Below are positions 10,016 to 20,675 of a stretch of DNA of 64,000 nucleotides, in pieces. A program made the translations under genes and the position numbers. Positions within the stretch are counted from its first letter, which is position 1; each line of letters starts with the position of its first letter. This DNA comes from Dreissena polymorpha (Eukaryota > Mollusca > Bivalvia > Myida > Dreissenidae), in NCBI RefSeq assembly GCF_020536995.1, contig NC_068362.1, positions 96,221,085-96,285,084 on the forward strand, read 5' to 3'. The notes under the pieces are model-generated. The model ran no database searches. It saw nothing but the letters and a program-made list of their open reading frames with translations, and was not told the DNA's origin.

Positions 10016-10640
10016 CTAGTCTTTGTTCGTTGATACATCTTTGCTGACATCAATGTCGACCAGTTTTAGCAACGCCCGGTCACCGACCGCTGCATGTGTG
10101 GATATCAATGGCGCTGCGCCAAAAAGTACACTATTGCTACTAAACTCTATTGAAAGAGGAATCGATTTTATTAAAGAAATCCATCCGCCGCCCGACAAAA
10201 CAGCGAAAGGAAAATATGCATTTTCGCAGTCAAAATCTGAAAATATTATTTTTTCATAAAAAATTTCACACGACCATATTCTGATAAAAAAATCCCCGGC
10301 AGACGATCGGACAGTCAGGACGTCTTCCTGTTCCTGCGCCGCTAAAACATCTGCAATTAATCTTACAGTATTCGTCAAACTTCCCAAGGCGCCGTCGAGT
10401 TTATAAAATTTTCGGCTAAAGTTTTCCGATGGTAATAAAAGGCTTTGTGGCGTGCACTATTCGATTTCGGGTTAAACGTGAAAACGTCGTCCTGCAAGAG
10501 TTCCTTAATATTGACTGGGTCATAACGTTGAAACAAACGGCAGAGAAGAGCAAATATCTCGACTTGTTCGTAGAAAAACCGCTTATAAGATTGTTGTCAT
10601 CAGTGGGGAAAAGGCCATCAAAACGTCGTGACCAATAGCA
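10016..10640 (-). other. Coding-like GC-richer block, unassigned; strand uncertain
   Basis: This block is more GC-rich than its surroundings and has open frames on both strands. On the minus strand a 123-codon frame (10387 to 10016) ends ...LLKLVDIDVSKDVSTNKD. An overlapping minus frame covers about 10385-10605 and contains FFYEQVEIFALLCRLFQRYD. On the plus strand a 78-codon frame (10023-10259) and a 69-codon frame (10429-10638) are also open. I recognise no family. It could be an exon, a broken gene or chance, and I would not assign a function. Confidence 0.22.
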
Positions 10641-11449
10641 TCAATAAAACATACATGTGTATTCATATCAACGGTTGCGTAAGTCGCTAAATTTTAATTA
10701 ATAGATCTGTAATTTGACAATACCGGTAATGTGTATTGAAAACATGGAGCACGAATAAACACATTCTTTGTATGTCATGCGAAATCAAAGTAGAAATACA
10801 TGTTTCCGGAAATGATGTTTGCAGAATGCAAACAAATCTTAATGGTCCCTTTTCAGTTGTCATAGAAAGCACTCAAAAAAATGAGAATTTAAGAATCATC
10901 GATATTTCACTTTTCACTAAAGTATTGGCTTTTAATGCCAATGTAAATACTGATTTGGAGTAAACCCTGGATGCACATGTTGCAGGGGCAGCCTTTATGT
11001 TATAGGAAATTGAAAATATTTTTTTTACAACTTGAGTTAGTAATCATCAACACGATCCAAAAAAGTCATCCGTTCTCTTTTCGATTTGATTTCCTGTCAA
11101 CTAACTAGTAATTCTTATGATATGTTTTCTAAATGTATATATATGGAAATTTACGCGCACACAAAAACTAAAATAAAGAACGGAGGGAGCAGTTTATTTA
11201 AATATAATGCAGCTGATTCAAGTTCATCTCGTGCCATTTGTTTGAATACATGTTGAAAGATAGTAGTTATAGATCCCGAGTTTAAATTAGGTATGTTTTA
11301 TTGATTAAAACGTTACATTATCTGTATCTGAATCTGTATGGTACTCGCTTGCTCACTTATTAGCAAAACTTATCGAGGGACATTTGACTTGAGGTTCATT
11401 GTAATAGTTTTATTCACGGATGTATGGTTTCAGTGATTTCTCGTAAACA
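10641..11449. other. Intergenic, no gene seen
   Basis: AT-rich. A 75-codon frame at 10736-10963 has no recognisable feature. No promoter elements can be named with confidence. Confidence 0.5.
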
Positions 11450-11714
11450 TGAGTCGTGTTCTGAGAAAACTGGGATTAATGCATGTGCGTAAAGTGTCGT
11501 CCCAGATTAGCCTGTGCAGTCCTCACAGACTAATCAGGGACGACACTTTCCTCCGCTTTTATGACATTTTTCGTGTAAATAAAGTCTCTTCTTAACACAA
11601 ATCCATTTAGGCGGAAAGTGTCGTCCCTGATTAGCCTGTGCGGACTGCACAGGCTAATCTGGGACGACACTTTACACACATGCAGTATGCCCAATTTTCT
11701 AAGAACGCGACTCA
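11450..11714. mobile_element. MITE, TGAGTCG-ended, 'GACGACACTTT' family, copy 1
   Basis: The ends are inverted: tgagtcgtgttctgagaaaa at 11450 and ttttctaagaacgcgactca ending at 11714. Inside are paired blocks gtcgtcccagattagcctg and caggctaatctgggacgac. The element can fold as a long hairpin. It has no coding capacity and lies about 145 bp upstream of the secreted-protein start codon. Confidence 0.78.
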
Positions 11715-11858
11715 TATACATCTCGAAAAGCACGCTGAATGGCACCCTCATGCGCTACGCCTCTGTCAATGGACGAACGCAATCGCAATAGTAAATAAGC
11801 AAAACATAACTTGTTTGATTTGCAAAGTCTCCACGTTATCTGCACACTAGTTACAGAC

Positions 11859-12159
11859 ATGGTGTCGATGTTCATTAGGTCAGGAGTCTTGGCTCTTCTA
11901 TGCATGGCCCATGCCGCAACCCAAGAACAGTTTGTTTTCAAACATGTCATTGCGCTAAGCGGGTTTCGTTGCGACGCGTCCGCAAAAAGTGTCGGTGTGG
12001 TGCGCAGTAAACTCATGTGTGCCGGGGCGTGCAAAAGAGACGTCGGTTGCAAAGCGTTCTTTCATGACGTCACTTCAGGAGAATGCTTTACGTACGGGAC
12101 CGTACCGACCAGCATCGCCGGCTGTTCTGTGCGACATGGGGCTTTCTTCAAAAAGCCAG
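11859..12159 (+). CDS. Secreted protein exon 1: signal peptide and first Apple-like domain
   Basis: It ends agccag|gttaat in phase 1. Five Cys after the signal peptide have PAN-like spacing. The exon is GC-richer than its intron, which suggests real coding sequence. Confidence 0.7.
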
Positions 12160-12329
12160 GTTAATATGTATACTATACACTTTTAAGCTTTCTATACTTT
12201 TTGTGTTTCTTCATAATTTTATTGAATATTGCTGTACAAGAACAATGTGAGTCTGTTTATTTTTTGTTATATTATTCTGAAATATATACAAAATGTCATC
12301 TACCGGTCTCATCATGATCATGATCGTCG

Positions 12330-12372
<43 letters not shown>

Positions 12373-14076
12373 AATCAGCATCATCATCATCATAATCATC
12401 ATCATCACCACCACCACCACCACCACCACCATCATCATCAACAACATCAATTATTATTTTCAGCAGCAGCACCACCGTCATCATCTTCATAATAGTGGAC
12501 GTCATTATAACATCATCATCATCATCACCACCACAATCATCATCATCACCACCACCATCATCATCATCATCATCACCACCGCTACTACCACCACCATCAT
12601 CACAAACATCAACAACATCAATTATCAGCAACGGCAGCACCACAACCACAATCATCATCTTCACAATCATCATAATAGTAGACGTCATTATAACAACAAC
12701 ATCATCATCGCAATCATCGTGATCAGCAGTCTCGTCATTTTACATTTAGCGTATACACGTTTCAAATTACGCTCACTGCAGGCGGAGTTTTCGGTGACGC
12801 ATGTGCAAGTAACGCAGGCTGCACGCTGTCCGCCGTGTCCGGCATGGAGTGTATAGACAGCACGTGCCAGTGTTCGGATCCACTCAAGTTCGACCCTGGG
12901 AGCGGAAATTGTGTGACACGTAGGACAATTGTCAAATTAATACTATATGAGCCCATTCTCTGGGAAAACGGTATTAATTCCTGCGCGTTAAGTGTCTTCA
13001 CAGTCAAATTAGGGACGACTATTTCCGCTACATGGAATATTTCATTAAATTGAAGTCTCTTATAAACAAAAATCCAATGTAGACGGAACGTGTCGTCCGT
13101 GATTAGGCTGTGCTAACTGCACAGGCTAATCTTGAACGACACTTGACGCACATGCATTAAGCTCTGTTTTTTTTCAGTGGACGGCTCATATAAATATTTA
13201 GATATAAATTGAAACTAAAATTTTAGTTATACGCTTTATTTTTAATTGATGACATAATTTTAAATATGAACATATATTAACTTATAGGCCAAAGCAAGTT
13301 GCTTTGTTACAGTACATCGAATCATACATTAACCCATTTATGCCTAGCGTCTAGAAAAAAGGCCTTGTCAAACAGCGTAGACCCAGATGAGACGGCGCAT
13401 GATGCGGCGTCTCATCAGGGTTTGCGCTGTTTGCTTAAAGGAATTTCTGTAAGAAATATTCTAAATATAGAAATAAATATACTAGACATCCCTAATTTTG
13501 GAAATAAATTGATCCAATTTAGAAGGATGGGAGAGTCCACTAGGCATAAAAATGGTTAACATTCGACTCTAGTACAACTTAATTATTTCTTATACAATAT
13601 CTTTTTGGCGATTATTGCACCATTTTCTTTAAAAGAACGAACGACTCCATATGTAGTTTTCGTCGTACATAACGATTTGGCGTAAACACTTACCTTCTAT
13701 TCATCGGGTTTTCGTAAATATCCATTTAGATCATGAACTAAGTTTAGTGTAAGAATAAGTTTACACTTATGTTATTGTATATCCCATAATATCCACGCAC
13801 TCTTTAATCGATATCGTTACAGAGTGCGCCACCTATGGCACCACCTACACGTGGCGCCCTTTAATAAAGCGAGAAAACACCGTCAATTTGGAAACATTAG
13901 GGATTTTTACAACCCTTTCGGATTGCATGAACAGATGCTCGTCAACAGACGCGTGCACAGGAGTGAAGTTCACACACGCGATTGGCCCGTGCGTTCTGAA
14001 ACAGGAGACCGCCTCGTCTTATTCAGTTATTCAGTTACTCGGGTTAGCCGACTGGTACAGCCGTAACTGCGTATAA
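11859..14076 (+). CDS. Secreted cysteine-rich protein with Apple/PAN-like domains (complete, three exons)
   Basis: Exons 11859-12159, 12782-12919 and 13823-14076 join in phase (1, 1) at GT-AG borders to give 230 residues and a TAA stop. Residues about 1-20 (MVSMFIRSGVLALLCMAHAA) are a good signal peptide. Exon 1 continues with a Cys pattern RCDAS...MCAGACKRDVGCKAFF...GECFTYG resembling a PAN/Apple fold. Exon 2 carries six Cys (ACASNAGC, MECIDSTCQC, GNC), like an EB or EGF-like module. Exon 3 carries a second Apple-like pattern (DCMNRCSSTDACTGVKF... PCVLK ... RNC). No transmembrane segment is seen. An extracellular binding role (lectin, mucus or defence) would fit but is a guess. Start choice: the 11859 ATG gives the clean signal peptide; an ATG at 11811 would precede it with an unlikely stretch. 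AATAAA lies at 14369-14374. Confidence 0.72.
12305..12720. repeat. Long compound (ATC/ACC/AAC)n microsatellite in intron 1
   Basis: About 400 bp of interrupted CAT, CAC and CAA trinucleotide repeats, with a partial internal duplication (tagtggacgtcattataac at about 12493 and tagtagacgtcattataac at about 12676). The poly-His, poly-Ile and poly-Asp frames on both strands come from the repeat and are not genes. Confidence 0.93.
12782..12919 (+). CDS. Secreted protein exon 2: six-Cys module
   Basis: It starts after cactgcag and ends gtgacac|gtagga. The sequence DACASNAGCTLSAVSGMEC continues to CQCSDPLKFDPGSGNC, a compact disulfide module like EB/EGF-type repeats in invertebrate secreted proteins. 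Confidence 0.7.
12948..13188. mobile_element. MITE, 'GACGACACTTT' family, copy 2 (intron 2)
   Basis: It runs from tgagcccattctctgggaaa to ttcagtggacggctca, with internal ctgtgctaactgcacaggct and the gtcgtc/gacgac arms. More diverged than copy 1. It sits 28 bp after the exon 2 donor. Confidence 0.7.
13329..13559. mobile_element. TTAA-flanked hairpin MITE (piggyBac-type target)
   Basis: It is bounded by TTAA at 13329-13332 and 13556-13559. Inverted ends are cccatttatgcctag and ctaggcataaaaatgg. An inner palindrome, agatgagacggcgcatgatg against gcggcgtctcatcag, sits near one end. TTAA duplications are typical of piggyBac-driven elements. It lies in intron 2 of the secreted-protein gene. Confidence 0.7.
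13823..14076 (+). CDS. Secreted protein exon 3: second Apple-like domain and stop
   Basis: It starts after atcgttacag. It reads CATYGTTYTWRPLI, then LETLGIFTTLSDCMNRCSS, DACTGVKFTHAIGPCVLK and a final WYSRNCV before TAA. Six Cys are present. The 3' UTR enters a MITE 21 bp after the stop. Confidence 0.72.
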
Positions 14077-14096
14077 TCGTGCATAAAACGCATTAA

Positions 14097-14315
14097 TGAG
14101 CCGCGCTCTGTAAAATTGGGGCTTTATGCATGTGGTCAAAGTGTCGTCCCATGTTAAGCATGTGCTGTCCGCACAGGCCAATAAGGGACGACAGTTTCAA
14201 AAAATTTCATAACAGCGACGTGTCATCCGTGATGAGCATGTACGGACTGCACAGGCTAATCTGGGACGAAACTAAACGCCCATGCTTTAAGTCGCGTTTT
14301 ACAGATCGAGGCTCA
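14097..14315. mobile_element. MITE, 'GACGACACTTT' family, copy 3 (3' UTR)
   Basis: It runs from tgagccgcgctctgtaaaat to gtcgcgttttacagatcgaggctca; the last 12 bases invert the first with small changes. Internal gtcgtccc...gggacgacag and ggctaatctgggacgaaac are present. It starts 21 bp after the stop codon of the secreted protein, so the mRNA 3' end probably carries it. Confidence 0.7.
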
Positions 14316-14368
14316 TTTAATAATAACGCATCTGGGTTATGTTTGTTTTATTTTGCATTTGCATCACA

Positions 14369-14374
14369 AATAAA
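14369..14374 (+). terminator. Polyadenylation signal AATAAA for the secreted-protein gene
   Basis: AATAAA lies 293 bp after the stop codon, just beyond the 3' UTR MITE. It is the first canonical signal on this strand after the gene. Confidence 0.4.
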
Positions 14375-14399
14375 TGCATGTGGATTAGGTGAATATATA

Positions 14400-16570
14400 C
14401 TGAATACCTAATAGACAAATGCAACACTGGTTCATGTGCGTCATTAACATTACTCGCTCAGCAAAGTTCGTACATTTATCAGCAAAGTTCGTACATGTAT
14501 AATGAAAATAACAATTACAATTAGAATCACTGTGTCATAAATACTTAAAGAAGACTTTCAACAACAACATTGGTGTATACCCGGATGCAAATATTAGTCG
14601 CTAATCGTGGTAAAACAATTAATAATTGTAGAGTTTATAATAATAAAAAGGCCGTGTTATTTGTAACAGGTGTCCAAAATTAGGTTGCCTTTACTCACAT
14701 ATTTATTATATGAAGCCGAATGGATTGACCACAAACGATTATGAAAACAGCCTTTGCTTGAAGCGTTCAGCAAACATTGATCTAAATCTCCTTTTTCGGC
14801 GTAAGCTGAATAAGCCAGCTTTTCACCTTAGCCTGACCTTTGTAAGTGTCCAATAAAATTCCAATAAAATTTCCCGCGGCTAGGTACGAATGAATACACT
14901 TCATTTATTCCATTGGCTGATTTGAGTATACCACCAGAACATTGGAAACATATCCGCGTCTTTGTAACACTGTTTTACTGTATGAAACAATTTTATCTCG
15001 AATGAAAAGGCTTAATAGATAGAACAGTTTTACACTCAATTCTCGACATCAATACAGTTTGTGCGTACACCTTTTATTTTCAGAGTATTACCAGCGCAAG
15101 AGCGTTTATACTTAAAAGGCTATGTTCTCATATTTAGTACTTACTTCCTTATTCCTGTCAACATGTTAACATGTAAAAGTATAAAGAGCAATGGAAGCGA
15201 GGCCTCACTTTAAAGCATTGCATTTCAACCCGCGAGGTATATCGGGTCAATTCGCGGACATTCAGAGTTTATATACAGGTCATCACCGGAGTTGGCGGCC
15301 AGTAAAATAATCGTTATATAATAAAGACTCTTTCCGTGAACTAGGTGACCTGGAATTTTCTTTAGACCAGAAATATGTTAAATGAAGATATTCAGCAATA
15401 TAATTATGGTATGTAAATAATAGATTCTTAATGTGTTTTCAACAATACAATGATCAATATTATTGTTGATAAATTTAACAATAATTATTCGTCCATATTG
15501 CCTAATGGACTAAAGTGATATTATGAGCATGTAACAGTTTATAGGTGTCTATCGCAACCGTTGATTATTTTTGATGTTTCTACTTCATATACACTTATAT
15601 TAATTAATGCAGCATCATCATACTAAAACAATATACCAGAAAGAGAAAAATAATGCATTTGAATATCAACCGTACTTTCGTTTGACAACTGATCATGCGT
15701 TTACGAGTTGAACCTAAATTTAGTTTTAGTGCAGATTTGTTCATACGACACAAAGACACGAAATTGTTTTACGGATCATTTCAGCTTACAGGACTGGGTG
15801 GGTCACGTAAGAATATCGAATATAAAATATATTTTTATAAACAACTGGTAGCAAGGTGAGTTGCAGATAATTAATCAGTAACCACATTTTAACTAACTAT
15901 TTTGACCTGTTAATTCTTTTCAGCTCAATTCAACAGTGCAAAATGCCCATAATATCACTTTAAGCATTAGCACGATGATAATTGATACTGTTAATAATCG
16001 AATCAAATAGCAATGCCCGACAAACCACTAAAACAGGTTTGTTCGAAGAACGCGCCTATAAATACGGATACTTCTCGTGTGGCCGGTTGACTCATATGTT
16101 TAAATTTCACTTCCATTCTTCTTTTGGTTTTCTGTTTTGTATCTATAGGTTTATGACCAGCAATATGTTATAATGTAAAATAAGCCGCGAAAACTCCCCG
16201 TAACATCCCGTACTGCGTGTGATGCAGCTAAGAACTGCACAGAAAAAGACATTCGCTATACTTGATCTCATTCATTAAACTATTTACGCCGTATATCTTT
16301 TTTAAAGATATTTCTTGTTAAACATACTTTTCATGAACTGTTTAGAATAGTGGAGGAGAAATCGCACATCTACATATGCCAAATTAATTACATATAAATC
16401 ACTTCATTTGTTGTATTATAGTACCGTTATTCACTGGAGAATATTTTTCCACACATCTGTGCACGAAAGATTTTGAGTACATGCATAAATTCAACATACA
16501 TCAAAATTTAACAAGATTACAATGGCAATTTATTAAAGAATTATTAAATTCTTTAATGTTTAAGAACCAC
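14400..16570. other. Intergenic, no gene seen
   Basis: AT-rich sequence without credible reading frames. Short direct repeats such as agcaaagttcgtacat (about 14460-14498) are the only structure noted. Confidence 0.55.
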
Positions 16571-16571
16571 T

Positions 16572-17376
16572 GTCAATAACGCTCTATTGGTCATTGTCGG
16601 CTCGGGTTCAACTTAAAAGTACTCCGGGTACTCATAAGTATATGGCAATAAACCATGGTTACGAAAAATATACTAAAACGTCACCGACCAATATTATACT
16701 GTACCTGAGTTTTATTCCCGCCCAAAATCCGATGTCGTTTTAACATTACGAAACAAATATCTCTTTGGACAAAACTTTAACTTGCTGTTTTAAAGTTTCG
16801 ATAAAATATAAGACATTTTACAGAATATTTACACAAATATGAACATAATTAATTTGAAACAATTAGCCGACAGCGACCATTTTAGCGTTAGAATTCCCTG
16901 GTACGTTTAAGTACATTTTCCATACCCGGGGTACATTGTAGTATATTAACAAGTACACGGGGTACATTAAAGTAGACAGGCAGTCCGGCTTGCACAGTGG
17001 TTGGTACACTCGCTTCTCACCTAGGCGGTTCAGGTTCACTTCCCGTTCCGGCAGCATGTCAGTTTGGTTGGTGGTAAACCTATCGAACAGGTGGGGTTTC
17101 CTCCGGGTACTCCGGTTTCCCACCACAACACAAGACCACACCAATATCGAATAAAATCTCTCAGCAACAACGAAATAGCAGGAAAATGTAGCTATAATTC
17201 AAAATTCGTCCCAACCTTCGTTTAACTAATAAGTAAATTAGGTAGGAGTGCTGGGACACACCCCGGGTCCACGCATAATGTCGCCTCTGACTCGGAAAGG
17301 ACCTCATAAACTTCGAAAAAATGTCTACACTTTTAAGTGGTACCCGAGCCTACAACGACCATTCGAGCGTCAATAA
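16572..17376. mobile_element. Inverted-repeat element carrying a SINE-like insert
   Basis: The left end (16572-16620: gtcaataacgctctattggt, cattgtcggctcggg, then acttaaaagt) is the inverted partner of the right end (17329-17376: acttttaagtgg, acccgagcctacaacgacc, attcgagcgtcaataac). The inner arms also carry gtacccgggta-type palindromes. No coding capacity is seen. Confidence 0.55.
16982..17165 (+). mobile_element. tRNA-derived SINE-like sequence
   Basis: Box A-like cttgcacagtggttgg (about 16989) and box B-like ggttcacttcc (about 17033) have tRNA-like spacing. They are followed by gtttcctccgggtactccgg, a block I recall as conserved in invertebrate SINE bodies. The tail is not clear. Family not assigned. 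Confidence 0.45.
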
Positions 17377-17770
17377 CATAAATAACAAGAGCACTGTCAC
17401 AGACGAAAAAGCAGTCATCCCGCGGATCACTGTTGTTGGAGTAAGTACAGATTCACCATAAGTTTTACCAACCAAGCTTCAGTTTTGTTCAATTATGGCA
17501 GGATTGGCATTTTGGTTTTTAATTCTTTCCGTTGTCATGCATGGCCACCACATTTGTTGTGTGGACCCCCCCTCCTGAAATAACAAGCATATTCCCCATA
17601 TAGCCCTCTATCAACACAAACAGTTTCATCATCTTAATTAAAGTACCTTTTGAGTTTTCACATGATCAAGACTTTAGATAACTTTAGATATTTCAGTAAT
17701 AAAAGTAATCACAATGTTCGAATAATGAAATAACTGAAATAATCTGCATATCAAAAGACCTATAGAATAC

Positions 17771-17804
17771 AAAGACCTATAGAAATACAATTCTATAGGT
17801 CTTT
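17771..17804. repeat. Perfect 14-bp stem hairpin
   Basis: aaagacctatagaa (17771-17784) is followed after 6 bases by its exact complement (17791-17804). Another copy of acctatagaatacaa lies just to the left. There is no T-run suggestive of a terminator. Confidence 0.8.
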
Positions 17805-17841
17805 GGAATATCCCCCAAATGACCCTCTATACGGATACAGA

Positions 17842-18108
17842 GTTCAATCTAACTAGCTTAACTTCATTTCTATTCATCAATCTAACTAGCTTAACTTCAT
17901 TTCTATTCATCAATCTAACTAGCTTAACTTCATTTCTAGTCATCAATCTAACTAGCTTAACTTCATTTCTAGTCATCAATCTAACTAGCTTAACTTTATT
18001 TCTAGTCATCAATCTAACTAGCTTAACTTCATTTCTAGTCATCAATCTAACAAGCTTAACTTCATTTGTAGTCATCAATCTAACTAGCTTAACTTCATTT
18101 CTATTCAT
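17842..18108. repeat. 33-bp minisatellite, eight copies
   Basis: The unit is close to catcaatctaactagcttaa plus cttcatttctagt. The period is a multiple of 3, so both strands stay open (LTSFLVIN.. and VKLVRLMT.. repeats). There is no start context or flanking coding signal, so I treat the frames as by-products. Confidence 0.92.
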
Positions 18109-18119
18109 GGTTCCAGAAT

Positions 18120-19055
18120 TTAGTTTTCACTTATTACGGTAACAAAGCAACGCCAATTTTCATGAGACAGAAAAAAATCCTTTTTCCCAAAATCGCCCTT
18201 AATTATAATATACACACCGATTTTGATTGACCTAGTTTTAGTACCTGTTTACTTATCCCAGGATCCAATAACCTATACTCTCCTCCATTAAAACCAGTAG
18301 GGGACCAATACAAGTGGAAGCCATGACAAAACAATATGTGTTTGTAGAACATGCCCCATCACCCATCCTACAAACTTAGTAAATAATTTCATTGCTCCCA
18401 CAGTTGGATATCATCAAGAACTTAGAAGTTATGGGAAAGATATTTGTAATGTTTCGAATAACATCGATACGTCTTACCCACCGATACGCAGTATTCGAAG
18501 TATATAGGAAAATAATCAGGTTGAAACAGTTTTTATGTAAAACAGAGGAGTACATGCCTTAAGGTATTTATCCCATGCAGGACCGTACTTACTGTACTTT
18601 ACGCAAAAATCAGGGTATATAGTGTCCCATTGTTAGACGGTGTATTAGCACATTTGGATGTCTTCTTAAGGGGGGTTTAGTATGGGTATTATGGTACTTA
18701 AAATAAATATTGTTCCAATTGAATTTCTTGTAACAAACCCCAGTGAAATCGACCTTTCACCTAAAAATCCGTAGGCGCCTTTCTTTCATCCCAAGCAATC
18801 ATAAAACCAATTTGCATGATCATAGGTCAATGTGTTCTCAAGATATCATGATTAAATGAAATCATCTACCAGCAGACTAAACGACCGTCAGTCCATCTCA
18901 CCACCTGACAGGCACAAAGCCATATAACCCCTTCAGCAAAGTGGAGCATATTTATCTCATACACTGATACACCAAAGCTAAAACATCTTGCTTTAGGTAT
19001 ACTTCTATTAACTGATTCTTGTGAGAAAAAGTTTCAGTTGCTTTTGAATCAGAGT
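18120..19055. other. Intergenic, no gene seen
   Basis: No credible frame or repeat recognised. It lies downstream of the minus-strand LRR gene, whose 3' end may be at about 19040. Confidence 0.5.
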
Positions 19056-19059
19056 GCCT

Positions 19060-19065
19060 TTTATT
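19060..19065 (-). terminator. Polyadenylation signal AATAAA (minus strand) for the LRR gene
   Basis: TTTATT on the plus strand, 200 bp past the LRR-protein stop codon. Confidence 0.4.
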
Positions 19066-19264
19066 GAAGAAGCAATGCTTTATATAAAATACGTTATGTT
19101 TTACATATTTAATACTTTGAACTGAGAGATTCTCATAACAAACAGACAGAAATCATGTACTACAAACTACATATTCTGGATCAGACCTGCACCATTCACA
19201 TAACCGATTAATACATCAAGTTTTGTGTTTAAAAAATATTTCTTGTCCCCAGAGATATCTTCCA

Positions 19265-19501
19265 TCAGCAACTTGTAAGTACACCGGTTGGATGTTCAGT
19301 ATATTTCTCCTCCTCCTCCTTCTGCTCACATGCATCGCTTGTCTCCCCTGACTGACTATTTACTTCCCCTGACTTCTCACTTGTCTCCCCTGACTCCTCA
19401 CTGCTCTCTTCCTCCTCAGATTGATCTCCATGGCAACCTGCTGACAGCTCCTCATCAAGCCCATCCAGGCCAGTCTTCCCCACCAGTATATAGTCCAGAC
19501 C
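19265..19501 (-). CDS. LRR protein exon 2 (acidic tail, stop)
   Basis: It follows the acceptor aatatttcag on the minus strand and contains 78 codons plus TGA. The Glu/Ser-rich run is encoded by a purine-rich, slightly repetitive stretch and may be disordered. Confidence 0.7.
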   Translation of the reverse strand, partial: GLDYILVGKTGLDGLDEELSAGCHGDQSEEEESSEESGETSEKSGEVNSQSGETSDACEQKEEEEKYTEHPTGVLTSC

Positions 19502-20638
19502 CTGAAATATTGATTGCCAACAAGAATTGAGAACAAGTAAATACTTCCATACTCTTAGCAACCATACATAACACAGTTTAACGGATCATGTAATTGATAA
19601 TGTTAGAAGCTATTTATGTTTTTGAATGTAAGTTTAAATAGCAAGTTTTACCTAATAGAAAAAACATGGCAATGTGTTTGCATAAAGAAGCAGTCTTGTT
19701 TTTGTTTTAAAAGGATAGATTGTGGACCTTAACCATTTATATAGTGACATTTCCATTTTAATGCACAAATGCACTTACATTAAATAAATTATAATCTCAG
19801 AGTGTAAAAAAAACCATATTTTGCTTGTTTGTTGAGACGCAAGAGATTTTTTAAACAAAAGCATTTAATAACAAACTGTTCAGCATACATAATTTTGAAT
19901 CAATACCTTCCAATGAGTCGGTTTTTCTTTAATAGGGTTGTCTCGCAAGTCAAGTTTGTTGAGATTTGCTAGCGCTAATACTGTGTCATCACACATGCTA
20001 CTTATTTCATTAGAGCGGATAAGCAGTGTGAGCAATCCCCCAAGTTTAGTCACACACTCAGGCACTGATCGAAAACTATTTTCACTCAAATCGAGATAAA
20101 CAAGAGATCTTAAATTGCAGAATTCATCTGGTAGTGAGTCCAGCTGATTTTCCGCAAAGCAGCACCACCTTAAGTTCACTAGGTTGCTAAAGTCACAAGG
20201 TACGGTTGTTATCCTGTTTCCACGTACACTAACAGTTTCCAGATTTACTAGATGTCCAATCTCTGCGGGTATACTCACTAGCTGACATTCCGCTAGCCAC
20301 AGGTTTGTTAGACCTTGCAGAAAAAACAAATCTGGGGTAAGGTAATTTAACGGGTTGCTGCATATACTAAAAAACTTAAGATTGCACAATTGACTCAAAC
20401 CAGATGGTAGCATAGTCAAACTATTGCTATCTAATGTGAGTTCCTCAAGCGTTACAAGATTTGTTATTTCTGATGGGGGCATGACAAGTTTGTTGTTGTT
20501 CAGCATCAACTTTCTGATCTTGTCCAATCTGTGTATGTTGCTGGGGAGAATGGTCATGTTTCTGTTGCTCAGATTGAGCACCTCCAAGTTGTTCTCTACA
20601 GCTTTGTTCAGCAGCTTCTCTATCTCAAGTAGATCCAT
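19265..20638 (-). CDS. Leucine-rich-repeat protein with acidic C-terminal tail (two coding exons)
   Basis: Exon 20638-19907 and exon 19501-19265 join in phase 0 (HWK|GLDYILVG) to give 322 residues. From about residue 17 to 240 there are nine or so LRRs of about 23 residues (pattern LxxLxLxxNxLxxLPxxIxxL), of the plant/SHOC2-like intracellular type with LP before the helix. There is no signal peptide or membrane segment, so it is probably cytosolic. The last exon gives a GLDYILVGKTGLDGLDEELS linker, then a Glu/Ser-rich acidic tail (SEEEESSEESGETSEKSGE) ending TGVLTSC. Such LRR proteins are usually protein-binding scaffolds; the partner here is unknown. The ATG at 20638 begins MDLLEIEKLLNKAVENNLEV, a natural N-cap helix. 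An acceptor-like tatatttag about 27 bp upstream suggests a 5' UTR exon further right. Confidence 0.78.
19907..20638 (-). CDS. LRR protein exon 1 (all leucine-rich repeats)
   Basis: 244 codons with no stop. It ends tggaag|gtattg on the minus strand. Asn-ladder residues (LNLSNRNMTILP, LMLNNNKLVMPP, LDLSENSFRSVP, LDLRDNPIKEKP) are clear. Confidence 0.8.
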
Positions 20639-20675
20639 ACTGGCTCCTTCATCTCATGGATCTAAATATAGGTGA

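Noticed and set aside
12229-12856. Poly-His, poly-Ile/Thr, poly-Ser/Pro and poly-Asp reading frames
   Set aside because: All arise from the CAT/CAC/CAA trinucleotide repeat within an intron; they are open on both strands and in several frames, as expected of a repeat.
17819-18142. 107-residue repetitive protein LTSFLVIN...
   Set aside because: By-product of a 33-bp minisatellite; the opposite strand is equally open and there is no flanking gene structure.
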